Source: Podospora pseudoanserina (lineage: Eukaryota; Ascomycota; Sordariomycetes; Sordariales; Podosporaceae). From it: a stretch of DNA of 64,000 nt. Where the stretch lies: positions 682,001 to 746,000 of the forward strand of contig NC_085923.1 of NCBI RefSeq assembly GCF_035222485.1, given 5' to 3'. Below, one piece after another: positions 19,980 to 32,406 of this stretch. Every line of letters starts with the position of its first letter. Position 1 is the first letter of the stretch. The translations under genes and the position numbers were made by a program. The notes below the pieces were generated by a model. That model worked only from the letters and a program-made list of their open reading frames with translations. It ran no database searches and was not told the DNA's origin.

Positions 19980-22900
19980 CTTGAGTCGAAGTGGTTGAGA
20001 TGAGTTAAAAGTGGTACAAATCTTTACTGTGAGGGAACCCGGTCCAAAACGGTTCCATTTACTCACCTACCGTGGATCGAGAGAAAGAGAAGTCAGCTGC
20101 TTGCTGTCGAGAGGTTTCAGGCAGATTTCAGCTGACTCCCTTGAGCCACAGCAGACAAGGCCGGCCCAAGGGTAACCAATCCCACAACGATCACAGCTTC
20201 AAATGGGCGGCTGACTGTGGCGCCTGTTCAGCTTAGTTTGTGATACCTGCCCGCACTTGAGGAAATGCCGGCACAGATTCGCAAAATTACAGATAATCTG
20301 CCCAATGTAAACATTTGGTGGCTTCACTGAATGCTCACTCAGTGATAATGAGGTTGTCCACACTATGGCACCAGCTCTGAATATGCAAAGTTGCTGGCCA
20401 AGGTTGGCTCAGACAAGAAGCCAACGTTGAATGGACACGTCCTCAACAGGTGTCTTACCAGATCTAATACACCACCTTTGATGTTTCTTCTTCTACGTCA
20501 CTTCTGCAAGGGAGCGACTAACACCAGAAAGACTCTTCACGAATCAAGTGAGGGGCATCTTAACGGTCAGGCCGATGTTAGCCCTGCATACAGAAACCGC
20601 CCCTGGGCTACCAAACTTGCCTTTTGTTCCGTCATTACCAGTTCTGTCTGGTGATAAATGAACATGGCAATTACCAAATGGGTATCTTTCCTGACTGCAG
20701 ATATGTTTGCGAGATACTCCGCCGGAAATATTGTGGCCTGCATATAGCCCCCAAGCATGGAGCTTTACCACCAGACAACGGACAACCTCGGCCGAGGCAT
20801 AAGAAAGGATTTCCTTAGGTCAAAGGAATGACAAAATCACCACATAACAAGAAGCCATATATTGTCAAATAAGATAAGGGGTGGTCAAAAGTGTCAGTTC
20901 TGGTTCCCAGGTGGCCCAGCGAGGCCGAACCTGGTGTCTCTGGCCCCACTGCCAAGATATTAAATCCTTAACAGTGGGCCTCATTGACTATTCTGACATG
21001 TATCTCCAACTCCTATGAAGATCAGTCGAGACTTGGGCACCGCTTTACTGGCTCTTGATCACATGAGCACAACAGACAGGCGAGATCTCACCACACATGT
21101 ATATCTTATAAGGTGTCACGATTTATCTCCTTGCTTGCGGCGAGAGACTCGGTAATCGAGCGGGATACAGACGATGGTGGGCCGCCTCAGCCCTGTTGGT
21201 CGGGACGAGGGAACTGTGTCACCCGCGCCACCTCCAGGGCTGCTGACTCCCAAGAAGTTCAGACGACCCAAAAGATGACTCCTTTTCCTGGGACGGCGAC
21301 TGATGGAGTTGTCATCACCATCAATGCTGTTTTGTTGTTTCTGTTCCACCAAGTGCGAGAATGGCCCGTGCGGCACTCGGAAGGAAGTGGTGGGATGATG
21401 TGCATTTATGCGTGATAGCGAGAACCAGCCCATTGATATGTCGACTTTTCGAGCCATGACGACACCACTTCAGATAGCTACGAGGTGATGTAAACAGGAA
21501 CGGAGGTTAAAGGACGGTGAATCCACTGCAAAACGTCTGTGAGCTCCGGGCCTGGACCGGATCGTCAACGCCCAGACTTTGGGGGTTCGTCGGTAAGAAA
21601 GATGCCGGAGGGGCAATGAAACATCAACTTGGGCTGGGAGGTTGACGGATGGTCTGTTGGAATGACTTTGTCAGCGGGCATACTCCGTAAACATCATCAG
21701 CCTTGCTCAAATGGAATATGACGGGTTGAGGTGAGGTGCAACTGCGAGTAGCCGTGTCGGCACTGCATCATCTTGGATGGCGGCTGATGACGCCACAGCA
21801 TCCAATATTGTCCTGCGGTGGAAGATGCCAAATGTCAGGCGCGAGCATGAGCATGAAACGAAATGCGTCTGGAGGTTTGTCGAGGGAGCGAGGGCAACTC
21901 GAGGGAAACAATGAAGCTGGGGACTTGTCTCATGGCGATGTCGAGAATGCGACGTTGGCGTGCCATCTGAACAATGTTTGGCCAATGTTTCTTTTCAGCA
22001 AGCAACAAACGGCAGACTCGGTGATGATGTTATTGTGAAAAGACCAGAAAAACCCCCTTTTCCACAATGATAGCAGCGACGTACCGTGAGACCTCAAGAC
22101 TATCAGGCTGAACGGTGAAACAATGGGGTCGGCCGTTAAGGCAACGGCGGGCGGTACCAAATCACACAACACGAACCGAACTTTGAGATGAGGGGCATTT
22201 TCATTTGAAAAAAGTCTGACCAATCACACGTCGCCGTGGACTCGGTGGGGCATGTTGCCGTGTGGGCTGCTGGCATCGTCCCTGCACCGTACCAACGCCC
22301 CTGCGTTGCTTTCTGGGAACCGCTTTTCAGTGGGAGGGCAGGCAATGGCGAGGCGCCGAGAGAGGCACAGAGACACAGGAAGAGCAGCAAGGCCAAGGGG
22401 AGGCAGTCTCCGGTAATTGATTGATTCTCTCTGACTGGATTCGACAGAAAACATATAGAATACTAAAAAGACAAAAGGGAACCGTCGCCCTGAGTCCTGG
22501 GTTGTTGCTGTGTTGGGCTGAGAAACGCCCGAGCGCCCCCCTCGTCACCCGCCCCAGTTTGTCTGTTCCAACATGACATCTCCAACATTGACATTTTGTT
22601 TTTCTTGATGGTTTATTTGCTGCTGCACACGAGAGAAACATACCGTCATGTGTCAGGCAATTCCAACGTTCGTCCACCCACCACCACCTGCACCAACGAC
22701 GACGACGACACCAGCGACACCAGCGACACCATCGTGACCGTGACACCCGCCATCTTGTCCTTCCATACCATCCACATCAGAATTCAGAAAACAGAGGCAG
22801 AGTTAGCAGAGTTACCCCTGGTAGCTAACTGGCGCCGGCTCTGCAAGATTGGACGCTTATTTGGTCGGTGGGGAAATATCGATTGGAAAAGTCACGAATT

Positions 22901-23162
22901 GGGCTACCCCAGTGACCCCCAGCGCTCCCAGCGCTCCCAGCGCTCCCCAGCGCCCATCGCGTCGGCCACGCCCACCAACGGCAGCCCGAGGATCAATCAT
23001 ACCATACACATCCTCCCAGTGTTCCCCCCTGCGCGCGCTGCACACCACCACCCCCATTCGCTCGACGCCCAGTCGCACCCCAACCCGACTCTGTCTCGGC
23101 TTCCCCTGGGACGACTCCTTAGCTGCTTGGGAGTACAGAGAGAGTGAGAGAGCCGGCAGACC
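19980..23162. other. Gene-poor stretch and upstream region of the MIT gene
   Basis: No frame here could be supported as a gene. Short tandem patterns occur near 22700-22735 (GCGACACCA-type) and 22918-22950 (AGCGCTCCC-type), in what is probably the promoter or leader of the MIT-domain gene. A minus-strand frame at 22136-22396 looks like a signal peptide but has no ATG. Confidence 0.4.
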
Positions 23163-26100
23163 ATGTCCGCATCGAATCCGTCCTCCTCCTCCTCCTCCTC
23201 CCACCACCACTCCCACAAACAAAACGACTCGATCAACTCGCTCTCGTCGCTGTCGCCACGCACCCGGCTGGACAGCCGAGACCACCGATACAATAGCAGA
23301 GCCCCTGTCAATAGTAACAACCCTCCCCCCCAAGTCACACATAACAAGCGTCGCTCTTCCATTTACACCACCTTCCCTCCCGCCGCGTCGATCAAGCCGA
23401 ACCCTCCACGAAGCTCTTCGCTTTTTCCTGGACCGGCAGCCACAGGATCAGGATCAGGATCAGGATCACCAACTCGAGCAACAGCGCATGCGCCTCCCGT
23501 CTTCCGCGACGTCGTGTTCAATGACCCTCAGCCCACGGGCACCCCTGCCAGCAGAAACGAACCCCAAACAGTCCACAAGAGGGGCCATTCTCGGTCGAGT
23601 AGCGCTGGACTGAGCGACGGGTTTCGCAACCTCAATCGGTGGTCAGCGTCCACAGCATCCAGTCGTGCATCGAACTTTGCCGGCTTCACCAAGCGGGTAA
23701 GCACCGAATTTCTCGGCGGTGCCTTTGGAAAGAGCAGGCCGTCGACAGCGGACGAGTCTCCACGCTCGGGAGCCACCCGCACTGCAAGCCGGCCCCGCAG
23801 CGACTCCCCCGTACCAGCGCCGATCCCGCCCTTGGAGACATTGCCGCCCATTTTGACCGGGCCGTCGCTGGAGGACGAGGTCTTTGAGTCTGATGTGCTG
23901 ACACAGTCTTCTGTTGCGCCAATCGAACCGCCGCGACGACGCATTGCGAGACCGGCCGAAGAAATTGACCCTGACTGGGATGGTACACCGCAGCTTTCCG
24001 AGCAAGAGTCAGGATCGTCGCTGCAGCGGCTAGGGCCCGCGATCACGCTGCGCCCAGCTGATCCCATCACGCCGACCGATACTACCGTTATGACCATGCC
24101 CTACACACAGAATGGGCAGCCCAGGGGCCACTCGCGAAACCGCTCAACCGGGGCCAAGGGGAGCGTAGACACGAATGGGTCCTCGAGGAGTCGGGAGAAG
24201 GAGAGAGAAAGAGAGAAAGAAAGGGAGCGAGAGAGGGCGGGGAAGCCACCGTCCCAAAAGGCCATGCTATCGAGAGCGTTGCAAAAGGCGAACACGGCTG
24301 TGCAGCTTGACAACGTCCAGAATTTCGAAGCTGCAAGACGGGCATACGCCGAGGCGTGTACCGTGCTCCAACAGGTGCTGATGCGAACGAATGGCGAGGA
24401 GGATAGGAGGAAGCTGGATGCCATCGTGAGTTTTGAAATCCCCAGTCGTGGCCCCGTTTGACTCTTGAGCCGATGTCACGGGGCTTGCAGACAGCCAAAC
24501 AGCAGTGCTCACACATGTACCCTTTGTCCGATAGCACCAAACCTACACAAACCGAATACAAGAGTTGGACGAACAGCTGGCCGACATTGAACCGGAGGGC
24601 AAGGAGCTACCTGAACGACCGGAGAGCTACGAATTCCACGAGCCCATATACCACGCGCAGGTCAACGGCAGAGAGAGGGAGTACGAGAGAGAGCCGACGT
24701 CTGCAGTATCGAGACACGCACCCAGACCAAGCTTCACTCCGCGGGCGCCACCGCCCAACTTATCCGTGGACACGTCGAGGGCCGGCCCCCAAAACGGCAC
24801 GACAAGCTACCTTACCGAGCAGTATTCTCTGCAGTCTGCTTTTTCGAGAGCCAGGACTGGCAGCGGGACACCGGTCCAGGGGCAATCACAAAATGGATTC
24901 ATGCCACGTCCGCTGTCACCTTTGAGGCGACCGTCATCTCCAGCAAATCCCCCGCCTCCACCACCGGACAATGGGCACTCCGACCGCACACAACAACAGC
25001 CCGACTATCTCATGTCGGGCGCTCGTCTTGGCGCATATGATGCTCAGGTGGGTCACCAGAGAGTAAACAGCCACGAGTCAGTATCGTGGCTTGATCCGAT
25101 CGACGAGTCCGAGGCTTCTAGTGTGTCCTCTGTCCATTCGAGATCATCGTCCAAGATTGTTCGAAAACACATCCGAGCTGCGAGCGGAGACACGGAGGCC
25201 GAGTTTGATGCCGCGCTGGACGACGCCATCGAGGCCGCGTACGATGATGGCTACGAACTGGAACAAACATATCAAGGTCAAAACCAAGGGTGCGGGGAGG
25301 ATGGTGGCAGGGCTGATGAGGAACGACGCCAAGCTGAGCTTGCGCAAGACAGAATAAGGGACGAGGAACGAGACGCCTTGGCGCTGGCCACGGAGCGAGA
25401 GCAGAGGTTGCGACTGGAGATGCAACGGGAAGATGAGGAATATCGACGGCAGGAAGCGATAGGGGAGGAGTTTTGGGAGGATCACGAGGCCGAAGAAGAA
25501 GAACGCATGCTGGATGAGATGACCAGAGGGTACGCCTTGGACCAGTTTTCGTTTGACAATAACCGGACAGGGCCGCCGATACCACGAGAGTCGGATTCGA
25601 GCGGGCTGACGAGCCGGACGTGGCACAGCTCCATGGGATCAAACCCACCGCACACGGCCACCACCGTCATGACGCCCATCAGTGACAAGAACGCGGCGCT
25701 GCCTCGTTTGCCCGACTCGCTGCCGCCGCCCCCTTCTCACGCATTGCCGCCTCCGCCCCCGCAAACTGTCGGTTCTCAAGGCTCCAACCAGACGGTGCGA
25801 AACAGACGTCTTTCGGGACAAAATGCAGCGCAGCTCAAGATCGAGACGTCGAAGCTTGCACCTCCGACCGGTCTTGCCACGGCTTCCTCTGCTGTCCCAT
25901 CACAGCCGAAGTCGGCCGGGAATTACATTGTTCAGCAACGGCAGGCTCTGTCAGCGGGACCCAGCCGTTTGATGGGTGCTTTTTCGTCAAGAGCCACACC
26001 GTCTCCCGGTCCCGCGGGGCCGGACGATGACGATGCCCCGCCGTTGCCCCTGGGTTTCGTCCACGAGCACGAAGCCTCTCGTTCTGCCTCGCCAGCCTTG

Positions 26101-27348
26101 ACGCGCCCGACGCTACGAAGCAACTTCTCGTCGGCGAGTTTGAAGAGCATGAAGTCGCGCAATTTGTCCATTTCGCACATGGACGATGGAGACATGTCGC
26201 CCGGGACACCCTCGAGCAACCAGTTCGGCATGGGGGGCTCCAGCACACGCCTACCTTCAATCCCGGCACTCCCCGAGGCGTACAAGGACCGAGCCAACAG
26301 CACTGCTGCTGGGGGGATGCATCTGTTGGACAGCCACCTTCACAGCTTTGACGCGCCTGGGTCGCCGAACCCTTTGTTGCCCGATGCTCCTGTCGCGCTG
26401 GAGCCGTGTCCGAATGATACCCTGCTGAGACCGTTTTGGCTGATGAGGTGTTTGTATCAGACGCTGTGCCATCCGCGAGGAGGGTACGTGAGCAACAAGC
26501 TTTTCGTGCCGAGGGGTGTCTGGCAGATGAAGGGGGTCAAGCTGAAGAACGTGGAGGACAAGATTGCCAATTGTGATCTCTTGACGGCGGCGCTTCAGAA
26601 GCTGGCGAGGGTGGACACGTGCGATGCTGACTTGGTGCTGGAGGAGATGCAATCGCTTGAGAATGTGTTGGAGCAAATCCAGGCTGCGCTGTCGAGGAAG
26701 CTGGGCAGTGAGGTTGGTGTTCAGGGGAGCGGGACCATGTTCAAGGACGCGAGCGGGATGGAGGCGGAGGCGGCGTCGATGCCTAGGTCGGGGAGCGTGG
26801 CCGGCAAGGGGAGCAGTTTTTCTTGGAGGAGGCTGAGGAGCAAGAACAGTTCGGCGAATCTGCCTGGGTTGGCGAGTTCGTATGGCGGGAAGGGGGGGAG
26901 TGGTGGTGGTGGAGCAGGGGCGAATGCTTCTACTGTTAGCCACGAGTCGACGGTAAAGGATGCGTTGTTGGCGAGCTTGCCCATGACGAGTCATCCCACG
27001 AGCAGGCCGGCGAAGAGGGATGTTGGGAATGTGTTGTTTACGGGGCCGAATGCGGGTTACATGAGCTCGTTGGCGAGATTGTTCGATGCTGCGCAGTCGA
27101 TCGGTGAGTTTTCTTTTGGTCTCAGGGCATGGAAGATGGCTAATGATGATGTTTATACAGATCAGATTGCGCGACAGGTCGACGACCCCGGACTGCGTCA
27201 CGCCGACAAGACGCAGGTTGGGCTTGAGCTCTGCACCCGGCATGCGGCCGAGTTTTTTGCGTTTTACATCTGCCGCTTTGTGCTGACCGACTTGACGATG
27301 CTGTTGGACAAGTTTGTGAAGAGGGGGGCTGAGTGGGTGCTTGTGTAG
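23163..27348 (+). CDS. MIT-domain protein, large and disordered
   Basis: Exons are 23163-24425, 24535-27103 and 27161-27348, giving 1,339 residues. The 109-nt intron 1 joins RKLDAI to HQTYTNRIQELDEQ, restoring a MIT-type three-helix segment at about residues 362-440 (SRALQKANTAVQLDN, FEAARRAYAEACTVL). The 57-nt intron 2 (GTGAGT; CTAAT; CAG) is in frame and would be translated if retained. The N-terminus is Ser/Pro-rich with a GSGSGS run; the middle has a Glu/Arg-rich coiled-coil segment (about 680-750) and poly-Pro patches. The conserved C-terminal part (LRPFWLMRCLYQTLCHPRGG and following) is a helical domain shared by fungal MIT proteins. MIT domains usually bind ESCRT-III tails, so a role in endosomal or vesicle traffic is inferred, not shown. 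Confidence 0.88.
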
Positions 27349-27821
27349 GATGGCATTAGAGCAATTGCATAGAGGAGATTGTTTATAGGAAGGGTAGGGT
27401 ATGGGAGGGAGGAGGGTCAGGTTACAATGAATGGAGGAGGGATTGTCAGTCAGCCAGTCAGCCGGCGGACAAAGGGTCAGATCTAGAAAAAGACCTGTAT
27501 ATAATTTTATACCACTTCTCTTGTCCCCTGGTGGGGAGTTTCTTTTTTCACGTTTTTTGAGCCTTCTGAACCCTGAGTTTGAGACCCTTGATTTGATGGT
27601 GGACTAGTTGTGGCTGATAAGATAAGGGGAATTTGGAGAAATTTAGCGGGACGGTCCATCTTGGCGCGCGCGCGTCGCTCCGGACCTTTTGACTTCAACA
27701 CCATCCCACTATAACGACAGCGACGCCAAAAACACGGCGCTTTCGACGATATCTGCTCGACAGATTCCAATCTTTGCGGGTCAGGTTCAACAGTACCGAG
27801 TGAATCGACCAGAACAATTGA
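27349..27821. other. Intergenic between the MIT gene and GUF1
   Basis: It contains the 3' flank of the MIT gene and the GUF1 promoter. A short G/A-rich tract and a CGCGCGCG patch near 27664-27671 are present. No gene could be supported. Confidence 0.4.
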
Positions 27822-30019
27822 ATGAGGTGCACATGCCCCGGTGGTCTCCTCAGCAGCCGAATGCGAATGCGACCATGGCTGGTGCAGCGGCAATGTCTGT
27901 TGGCCTCGAGGCCGGCAGCTCTTGGAGGTAGCCTCTGCCTTCGAACTCTTTCTTCCCTCTCCCCGACGATGACGACGACGACGACCCGACCGATAACGAC
28001 GAGAATATCCTCCCTTCCTCCATCTCGACAACCTCTCCTCCCCCCACCAATACCCCAACTCCGCCGGGCGGCATCCTCAACCCCCACAACCAAAGACGGC
28101 CCCCTAGAACGAAAATCTGCCTCCCTCGAGGAGCGGATCTCCAAAATCCCCATATCCCGGTATCGCAATTTCTGCATCGTCGCGCACATCGACCACGGGA
28201 AATCAACACTTTCCGACCGCCTGCTCGAGCACACGGGCACCATCCTCCCCGGTCAAGACAACAAACAGGTCCTGGATAAACTCGATGTTGAGAGGGAAAG
28301 GGGGATAACGGTCAAGGCTCAGACGTGTACGATGATATGGAACTACCCCAAGGATGGCCAGGATTATTTGCTCCATCTAGTTGACACACCCGGGCATGTT
28401 GATTTCAGGGCGGAGGTTACGAGGAGTTATGCCAGCTGTGGGGGAGCGATCTTGCTCGTGGACGCCAGCCAGGGGGTTCAAGCCCAAACGGTGGCGAACT
28501 TTTATTTGGCGTTTGCCCAGGGGCTGAGTCTAGTGCCGGTGGTCAACAAAGTCGATCTGCCCACTGCTGATGTGGACAGGGCGTTGGGGCAGATGGAGGA
28601 GGTGTTTGAGTTGGATTGCAAGGATGCTGTGAAAGTCAGCGCGAAGACGGGGAAGGGGGTGGGGGATATCCTACCGGCTGTGGTGGAGAGGGTGAGGGCG
28701 CCCGAGGGGGATTTGGACAAGCCGCTGAGGATGTTGTTGGTGGATAGCTGGTATGACACCTTTCGGGGGGTGGTGCTTCTGGTGAGGGTGTTTGACGGTA
28801 CGGTGAGGGCGGGGGATCGGCTGGTTAGTTTTGCGACTGGGAATGAGTATGCTGTTGGGGAGGTGGGCATACAGTATCCTGGGGCGGTGCCGCAGAGGTG
28901 CCTGAGGGCGGGACAGGTGGGGTATGTGTTCTTTAATCCGGGCATGAAGAGGATACAAGACGCGAAAATAGGGGATACGTTTACTGTCAAAGGGAAAGAA
29001 AAGGAGGTGGAGGCGTATCCCGGGTTTGAGGAGCCGAAGCCGATGGTTTTTGTGGCGGCTTTTCCGACGGATCAGGGGGATTACGAGAAGTTGAAGGATA
29101 GTATCGGGCAACTGGTGCTGAATGACAGGAGTATCACTCTGCAAAAGGACCATTCCGACGCGCTGGGGGCGGGGTGGAGGTTGGGGTTTTTGGGGAGCTT
29201 GCACTGTAGCGTTTTTCAGGACCGGTTGAGGGGGGAGTATGGGAGTGATATCATTATTACGGAGCCGGCGGTGCCGGTCAGGATTGTCTGGAGTGATGGG
29301 AAGGAGGAGATCATCACTAACCCGGCTGAGTTTCCGGATGGGGAGGATCACAGACTGAAAAGGGCGACGCTGTATGAGCCGGTTGTGGCGGCGACAATCA
29401 CGCTGCCGGAGGAGTACTTGGGGCGGGTGATGGAGCTTTGTGAGAGCGTGAGGGGGGTGCAGAAGAGCGTCGAGTTTTTCAATGCCACGCAGGTCATTCT
29501 CAAGTATGAGTTGCCGACGGCGAGTTTGGTGGATGACCTGTTTGGCAAGTTGAAGGGGGCCACGAAGGGGTATGCGACGCTGGATTATGAGGATGCGGGG
29601 TGGAGGGAGAGCAACCTGGTGAAGCTGAACTTGCTCGTGAACAAGGAGCCGGTGGATGCAATCGCGAGGGTGGTGCACAACAGCCAGGTGGAGAGGTTGG
29701 GGAGGCAGTGGGTGACCAAGTTCAAGGAGCACGTTGACAGGCAGATGTTTGGTAGGTCTTGTTTCGTCTTTTGGCTCCAGATGGAGTGCTAACAACAAAA
29801 CTTGCAGAGGTCATCATTCAAGCCGCGGCAGGCAGGAGAGTCGTCGCCAGAGAGACGCTCAAACCCTTCAGAAAAGACGTCTTGGCCAAGCTGCACGCCA
29901 GCGACATTGGCCGAAGGAGAAAGCTGCTCGACAAGCAAAAGGCCGGTCGCAAGAGGTTACGAGCTGTGGGCAACGTCGTGATTGACCAGTCGGCGTTCCA
30001 GAAGTTCTTGACAAAGTGA
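27822..30019 (+). CDS. GUF1: Mitochondrial elongation factor 4 (LepA-type GTPase)
   Basis: Exon 1 is 27822-29751 and exon 2 is 29808-30019, giving 713 residues; the 56-nt intron has GTAGGT, CTAAC and CAG. GTPase motifs are complete: AHIDHGKST (121-129), DTPGH (188-192), NKVD (242-245) and SAKTGKG. The later domains follow LepA/EF4 order, with [15 protein letters not shown] and the C-terminal [17 protein letters not shown], which EF-G lacks. The first 100 residues or so are Arg/Ser/Thr-rich with few acids, as in a mitochondrial targeting sequence; ATGs at 27822, 27861 and 27867 are all possible starts. EF4 remobilises stalled or mis-translocated ribosomes on the matrix side. It is on the same strand as, and about 0.5 kb downstream of, the MIT gene. 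Confidence 0.96.
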
Positions 30020-30098
30020 GCTTTTGTGCACCCTGCATCATGAGAAATGTAACATATTGTGCAAATTACCACATCGAACGAAAGGCACATGATGATGT

Positions 30099-30531
30099 TT
30101 ATGTTATGCTTTTCGATTCATCCTCGGTGTCATCATAGTCGGGCAAGTCGTCTACGACAATATCCCTCGTCATGCTCATTCTTTTCGGAAGGACCATTGT
30201 TTCCCTCTGTCCCTTACTCTGCTCACCCTCTTTTTCAGTCTGTCCATCCTCGGGATCAGTCTCCCCATCGTTGTTAACCACCACCCCCTTTACCTCTCCC
30301 TCAGCCGCCCCAGGCGGGAAAATGTTTCTCACCCTCGCCTGGAGAACGCTCCCCAGCCGGGTTCATCCCGAACGTCACCCCCAAACTCCTCCTCCCACGG
30401 CGCCGCCTCGGTGGAGGGATCTGGGGGGTAGAGGGTGGGGTCGAGCTGGGTGATGAGGCGGAGGGTGATGGTGAGGTTCAGGGTGTGGGTTAGTTGAAGG
30501 TGGGTTAGGGTTAGGAGGGGGCGCGGAGCAT
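30099..30531 (-). pseudogene. Possible decayed or mis-framed small gene
   Basis: From ATG 30531 three successive minus-strand segments each read as protein but in different frames: a few codons from the ATG, then a long open stretch (THTLNLTITLRLITQLDP, AAPWEEEFGGDVRDEPG), then an acidic tail (VRNIFPPGAAEGEVKG, VVDDLPDYDDTEDE) to the stop at 30099. No convincing introns reconcile the frames. It may be a frame-damaged gene, an unrecognised spliced gene (an upstream exon near 30710 ending AAG before GTACTT is an alternative), or chance. No family is recognised. It is convergent with GUF1, with an 80-bp gap. Confidence 0.25.
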
Positions 30532-30923
30532 GGTTTGATATTGGGTTGATGGGTGAGATGGTATGGTGGGTGACAGGGGTGGCAGAAGAAAAGTAGGTAA
30601 GGGGTGGAGGTAAGTACCTTAATCAGGCGAGGTTTCTGTATGACATGACCGATATGAACGTGATCCATACCTACCTGGCACTCACGACGGATGTTCCTGA
30701 TCAAGGTCAAGAGATGGCTAGTGTCCGTGCTGCTGCCTTGGGTTATATCCTTGCCAAGGGGCTAACCACGACCAGAAGGATGAGGAAGGCATTGCGAGAT
30801 TGTTGTCTTCCCGACAACCCCCTTCTACCTACCTGATAAAACACATAAACACGCTCGAAACGCTCGCTCTCCTTGATGTCTTATCACGATCAAAACATTT
30901 CTTACACCTTCACATAGCCCAAG

Positions 30924-31311
30924 ATGGCCAGCCAACCGGAAGAAACCGCGGCTGCCCTTTCCTCCCCCCGCCCCCGCAAAATACCCCCTCCCCGCTCCAA
31001 CCCGGACGACGGGCCCCTCTGGAACATCGACCTCCGGATGCTCGCCCTCGATGTCAACCTAACAGACTACCTCTCTGGCAACGACCCCGACAAAGGAGGA
31101 GATGGTCAACCGGTGAGAAGAACTCAAGTCACCGTTCGAGCATGGCGTAACTGGGCCCGAGGGGGTGGTGCCAGAGGATATCCAGGAGAGGGTACAGCAT
31201 TACCAGGCTCGGTATGTCTACCATGAGTTTAGGTGGCGTTTGGAAAAAGTACTGCAACAAGATTGGGGTGACGGGGTTGGGGGAGTGGGTTTTGGGGAAT
31301 ATGGATGGTGA
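30924..31311 (+). CDS. Small orphan protein, two exons
   Basis: Exon 1 is 30924-31112 and exon 2 is 31162-31311, giving 112 residues. The 49-nt intron starts GTGAGA and ends GCGTAACTGGGCCCGAG. Splicing links PLWNIDLRMLALDVNLTDYL to VPEDIQERVQHYQARYVYHE, both strongly protein-like. The product is soluble with a Pro/Arg-rich N-terminus and a charged helical C-terminal half (FRWRLEKVLQQDW). A second open frame, one base out of step (to 31423), also looks coding near the end, so the true C-terminus could be longer. No family is recognised. Confidence 0.5.
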
Positions 31312-32406
31312 TATTGAGGAGGGAGCTCGAGGGGGGTGGTATAGGTTTTTGAAGGGCGTGTTTGAACCTGGAGATGATGAGAAGGTTGTTAATGTGGACG
31401 GGGTATCACGGTTGGAAACTTGAATGTAAATAGAATGGCGTGTTTTATTGGATGCTTCTAATATTGATGAATACCTAGCAAGCATGTGAGAGTGTGCCAA
31501 GCGTCAATGGGTGTTTTGCTGTGGGACACGCTGGTGGTGGATGCCGGTGGACCCAGCTAGAACCCGAGGACCCTTGGTGCGTCATAGGCGTGGGGTTTTA
31601 GCGTAGGAGGCCCCCTGTTTTCTCGGCAGCGGGTTTGACGTCGGAATGGCCATGATCGTCATCACTCCCATATGTACCAACACAACACCGCTTCTGCCGG
31701 CCATGTCAGATCTTCACTTCTCTGAGGTTATATCTTCTCTGAGGTTATATCTGCACATAAGCCCAAAAATGGCCGAATCTGGAAGTAGTTTCCTTGAGAT
31801 GAAGAGGGCCGGGAGGCCAACCATCTCGCTCTCTTCAGGCACACCGCACATGATAGGCCCGGGTGATGTGTGCTGGCGTAATCACGCATCTGGGCCAGCC
31901 TATGAATGCCGGATCGTCCGAGTCACTGGGGCAAAAAGTGAAGTGCCAGTCTGCTGGTCGCCCCAACCCCGTGGTGCCGCTCAACGCCGATAAAATCGTG
32001 GCGGAGGCCTTTCCACCCCCATCATTTTTGCACCTGTCTGATCAAAGAGACGAAAACACAGCGAATGGGAGTTAGCAAACACTGCCTGTCCTGCCACTCT
32101 TGTCAGCTGTCTTGTGCTCCTTTCACTGACTGTTCCCATTGCCCAAATGTGCCCAGTTGTTTGACGTAACTCTGCACGACCACAAAGCTGCCTCTTTTTT
32201 GCCCGAGGTAGCTTTTGACTGAGGCCATTCACAGGGTGACAGGCACATACCTACTTATTGCCACTTGCAAACCCACCCCCCTACCTCTCTTGGTTTACTT
32301 TTCTCCCTTTTCTCCACAAGTGCCAACGCATCATACCTTACACATATTCAAGAACCTTTTACTTGGTATATATAAACAACCAACGCAGTCACCTTCCCGT
32401 CAAACC
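31312..32406. other. Intergenic with a short tandem duplication
   Basis: No gene could be supported. An 18-bp direct repeat (TTCTCTGAGGTTATATCT-type) occurs twice in tandem near 31717-31752. TATATATAA at about 32366-32374, 30-40 bp before ATG 32407, may be a TATA box. Confidence 0.4.

Noticed and set aside
22136-22396. Signal-peptide-like minus-strand frame
   Set aside because: It starts with TTG, has no upstream ATG and no conserved features.
22596-23147. 183-codon plus-strand frame upstream of the MIT gene
   Set aside because: Pro/Thr/Ser-rich low complexity driven by short DNA repeats; lies in the probable leader of the MIT gene.
26257-27243. 328-codon minus-strand frame
   Set aside because: Antisense shadow of the MIT gene's third-position bias; Arg/His/Leu-rich without domains.
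28671-29798. 375-codon minus-strand frame
   Set aside because: Antisense shadow of GUF1; His/Pro/Leu/Arg-rich composition typical of reverse-frame artefacts.
32215-32406. N-terminal 64-codon extension of the Arg/Asp-repeat protein
   Set aside because: It contains a TATA-like sequence near 32370 and is not protein-like; ATG 32407 has a better start context.
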